Below, one piece after another: positions 63,073-64,000 of a DNA stretch of 64,000 nt. The stretch is from contig NZ_JABSOE010000007.1 in the NCBI RefSeq assembly GCF_013618865.1, positions 30,424 to 94,423 on the forward strand, given 5' to 3'. The position numbers were made by a program, and so were the translations under genes. Positions within the stretch are counted from its first letter, which is position 1. The number at the start of each line of letters is the position of its first letter. The stretch comes from Phocaeicola faecicola. GTDB taxonomy: Bacteria; Bacteroidota; Bacteroidia; Bacteroidales; Bacteroidaceae. The notes beneath the pieces were generated by a model. It saw nothing but the letters and a program-made list of their open reading frames with translations. It was not told the DNA's origin and searched no databases.

Positions 63073-63124
63073 TTTCCCTAATTTTTTGTATCTTAGGGAA
63101 TCAAACTAAGATATCCCAAAGATA

Positions 63125-64000
63125 ATGTTTAAAAATTACACATCCAACGATAATCTGCTTTTACCTCCGTGTTTAGGCGATTTTATTCCCCAGAACGATC
63201 CGGTCCGGGTTGTTCACCGTATCATTGAACAGATAAACCTCGAAGAACTTTATCGCAGGTATTCTCCTAAAGGCTGTTCTGCATACCACCCACGCATGAT
63301 GCTTCAGATTCTTGTCTATGCTTATCTGCGTAATATCTATTCCAGCCGTCGCATCGAAGAGTTCTGTCGTAATGATATACGCTTCATGTGGCTTACCGGC
63401 AACGTTACTCCTGACCATAATACCATCAACCGTTTCCGCAGCAGCCGTCTGAAGGATGTACTGAAGACAGTTTTCGCCACTATTGTAAAGTTCCTCGTGT
63501 CAGAAGGTTTTGTAAGTCTTGATGTAGCATTTACCGACGGAACGAAAATGGAGGCTAACGCCAACCGTTATACATTTGTCTGGGGCAAGTCCATACATAC
63601 CCGTATATCCAGAATAGCTGAACAGCTTGAGGAGATATGGCAGTATGCCGAATCCGTCACCAAGCAGGAACTGCGTGATTCAGCTCCCCTTACATATCAG
63701 GATATCACCCCGGAGAAAGTTGAAAAGGCACTCTCTCAGATAGACGATGCCCTGAAAGGAGTGGATGCTGACAAGAAAGTGAAAGCGAAGGTAAGGCGTG
63801 TAAGGAAGTCATGGCCTGAACAGCTCAAAAAATATGAATCGCAGGGAAAGAAACTTGACGGACGCAACAGCTACTCAAAGACAGACAATGACGCCACTTT
63901 CATGCGCATGAAGGAGGACCATATGAAGAACGGACAGCTCAAACCCGGATATAATCCTCAGATAAGTACCAATAAACAGTTTATCCTGAACTATACCATC
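63125..64000 (+). CDS. IS1182-family transposase (5' part)
   Basis: At least 292 residues are present; the frame has no stop before the window edge. It opens [20 protein letters not shown], then [40 protein letters not shown] and [15 protein letters not shown], all typical of the IS1182/IS5-like DUF772 N-terminal domain. [20 protein letters not shown] (about 134-153) contains the first Asp of the DDE catalytic triad. A long Lys-rich coiled segment follows. The remaining catalytic residues lie beyond the window, so completeness is unknown. Confidence 0.9.
   Translation, partial: MFKNYTSNDNLLLPPCLGDFIPQNDPVRVVHRIIEQINLEELYRRYSPKGCSAYHPRMMLQILVYAYLRNIYSSRRIEEFCRNDIRFMWLTGNVTPDHNTINRFRSSRLKDVLKTVFATIVKFLVSEGFVSLDVAFTDGTKMEANANRYTFVWGKSIHTRISRIAEQLEEIWQYAESVTKQELRDSAPLTYQDITPEKVEKALSQIDDALKGVDADKKVKAKVRRVRKSWPEQLKKYESQGKKLDGRNSYSKTDNDATFMRMKEDHMKNGQLKPGYNPQISTNKQFILNYTI

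Larger units (their letters stand above)
62978..64000 (+). mobile_element. IS1182-type insertion sequence (left part)
   Basis: The left boundary is near 62976-62983, where GGGGTTGAGGCTGTCTC begins. A subterminal inverted repeat, TCTCAAA (62989-62995) with TTTGAGA (63000-63006), follows. A transposase frame starts at 63125 and runs off the window. The exact end and target duplication cannot be fixed without the right end. Confidence 0.8.

Noticed and set aside
1..64000. tRNA genes, rRNA genes, CRISPR arrays, prophage or defence islands
   Set aside because: I looked for T-loop-like GTTCAANNC blocks, repeat-spacer regularity and phage or restriction genes, and found none that I could support.

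Overview
This is a 64 kb stretch of a Bacteroidales chromosome, most like Bacteroides or Phocaeicola. Three things support this. Promoters repeatedly match the Bacteroidetes TAnnTTTG -7 element, some with a TTTG -33 element. Many genes belong to Bacteroidetes-typical families (type III glutamine synthetase, DUF4270, DUF4301, DUF4494, class III FBPase, GluP, GH20/GH29/GH3 lipoproteins). Shine-Dalgarno sequences are mostly weak. It is ordinary core chromosome until the last kilobase, where an IS1182-type element begins. I saw no tRNA, rRNA, CRISPR array or prophage.

Layout. 1-2.5 kb: end of ybaK, an isochorismatase-fold hydrolase, a Crp/Fnr regulator and a YitT membrane protein. 2.6-6.2 kb: a DapL-like aminotransferase lacking its PLP lysine, followed by glnN. 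6.2-10 kb: AspT-type transporter and class III fructose-bisphosphatase. 10.4-11.7 kb: panC-panD. 11.8-14.2 kb: starch-synthase N-domain protein and DUF4270 lipoprotein. 14.3-21 kb (minus strand): LA_2272-type repeat protein, acyl-CoA synthetase, DHOD-like protein, YggS, DUF4494, sugar-isomerase-like protein. 21.3-22.5 kb: TtcA-like and DUF486 proteins. 22.6-29.4 kb (minus): lysA, lysC, FtsE-like ATPase, hisH-hisA-hisF-hisIE, DUF1573 protein. 29.6-39.2 kb: zinc-ribbon membrane protein, GH20 hexosaminidase, RSH (p)ppGpp enzyme, DUF4301, GH29 fucosidase and a DNA alkyltransferase. 39.1-46 kb: small membrane proteins, hisG-hisD-hisC-hisB (minus), a thioesterase and a Dabb protein. 46-55 kb: udk plus a lytic transglycosylase, thioredoxin, OmpH-like chaperone, pepD plus a nuclease-fold protein, PadR-PspC, purT. 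55.4-60.5 kb (minus): galactose operon galM-gluP-galK, then folC. 60.7-64 kb: a GH3 beta-glucosidase whose 5' end abuts the IS.

How it fits together. All histidine genes except possible duplicates are present, split into two minus-strand units 12 kb apart. hisH-hisA-hisF-hisIE has a short leader. hisGDCB is preceded by an unannotated 19-codon leader peptide with four His codons in six, then a strong intrinsic terminator and a competing pairing, which is a complete attenuator by inspection. Lysine (lysC, lysA), pantothenate (panC, panD) and nitrogen assimilation (glnN) form other biosynthetic islands. GH20, GH29 and GH3 enzymes, the galactose operon and the isomerase-like protein fit use of host or plant glycans.

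Points I rate most worth a second look: the his attenuator (44951-45143), the DapL-like pseudoenzyme co-oriented with glnN (Lys to Arg at residue 249), the RSH protein with a damaged hydrolase site, the palindrome at the padR-pspC promoter, the 22-bp tandem repeats between hisG and hisD, and the IS junction that removes the start of the GH3 gene.
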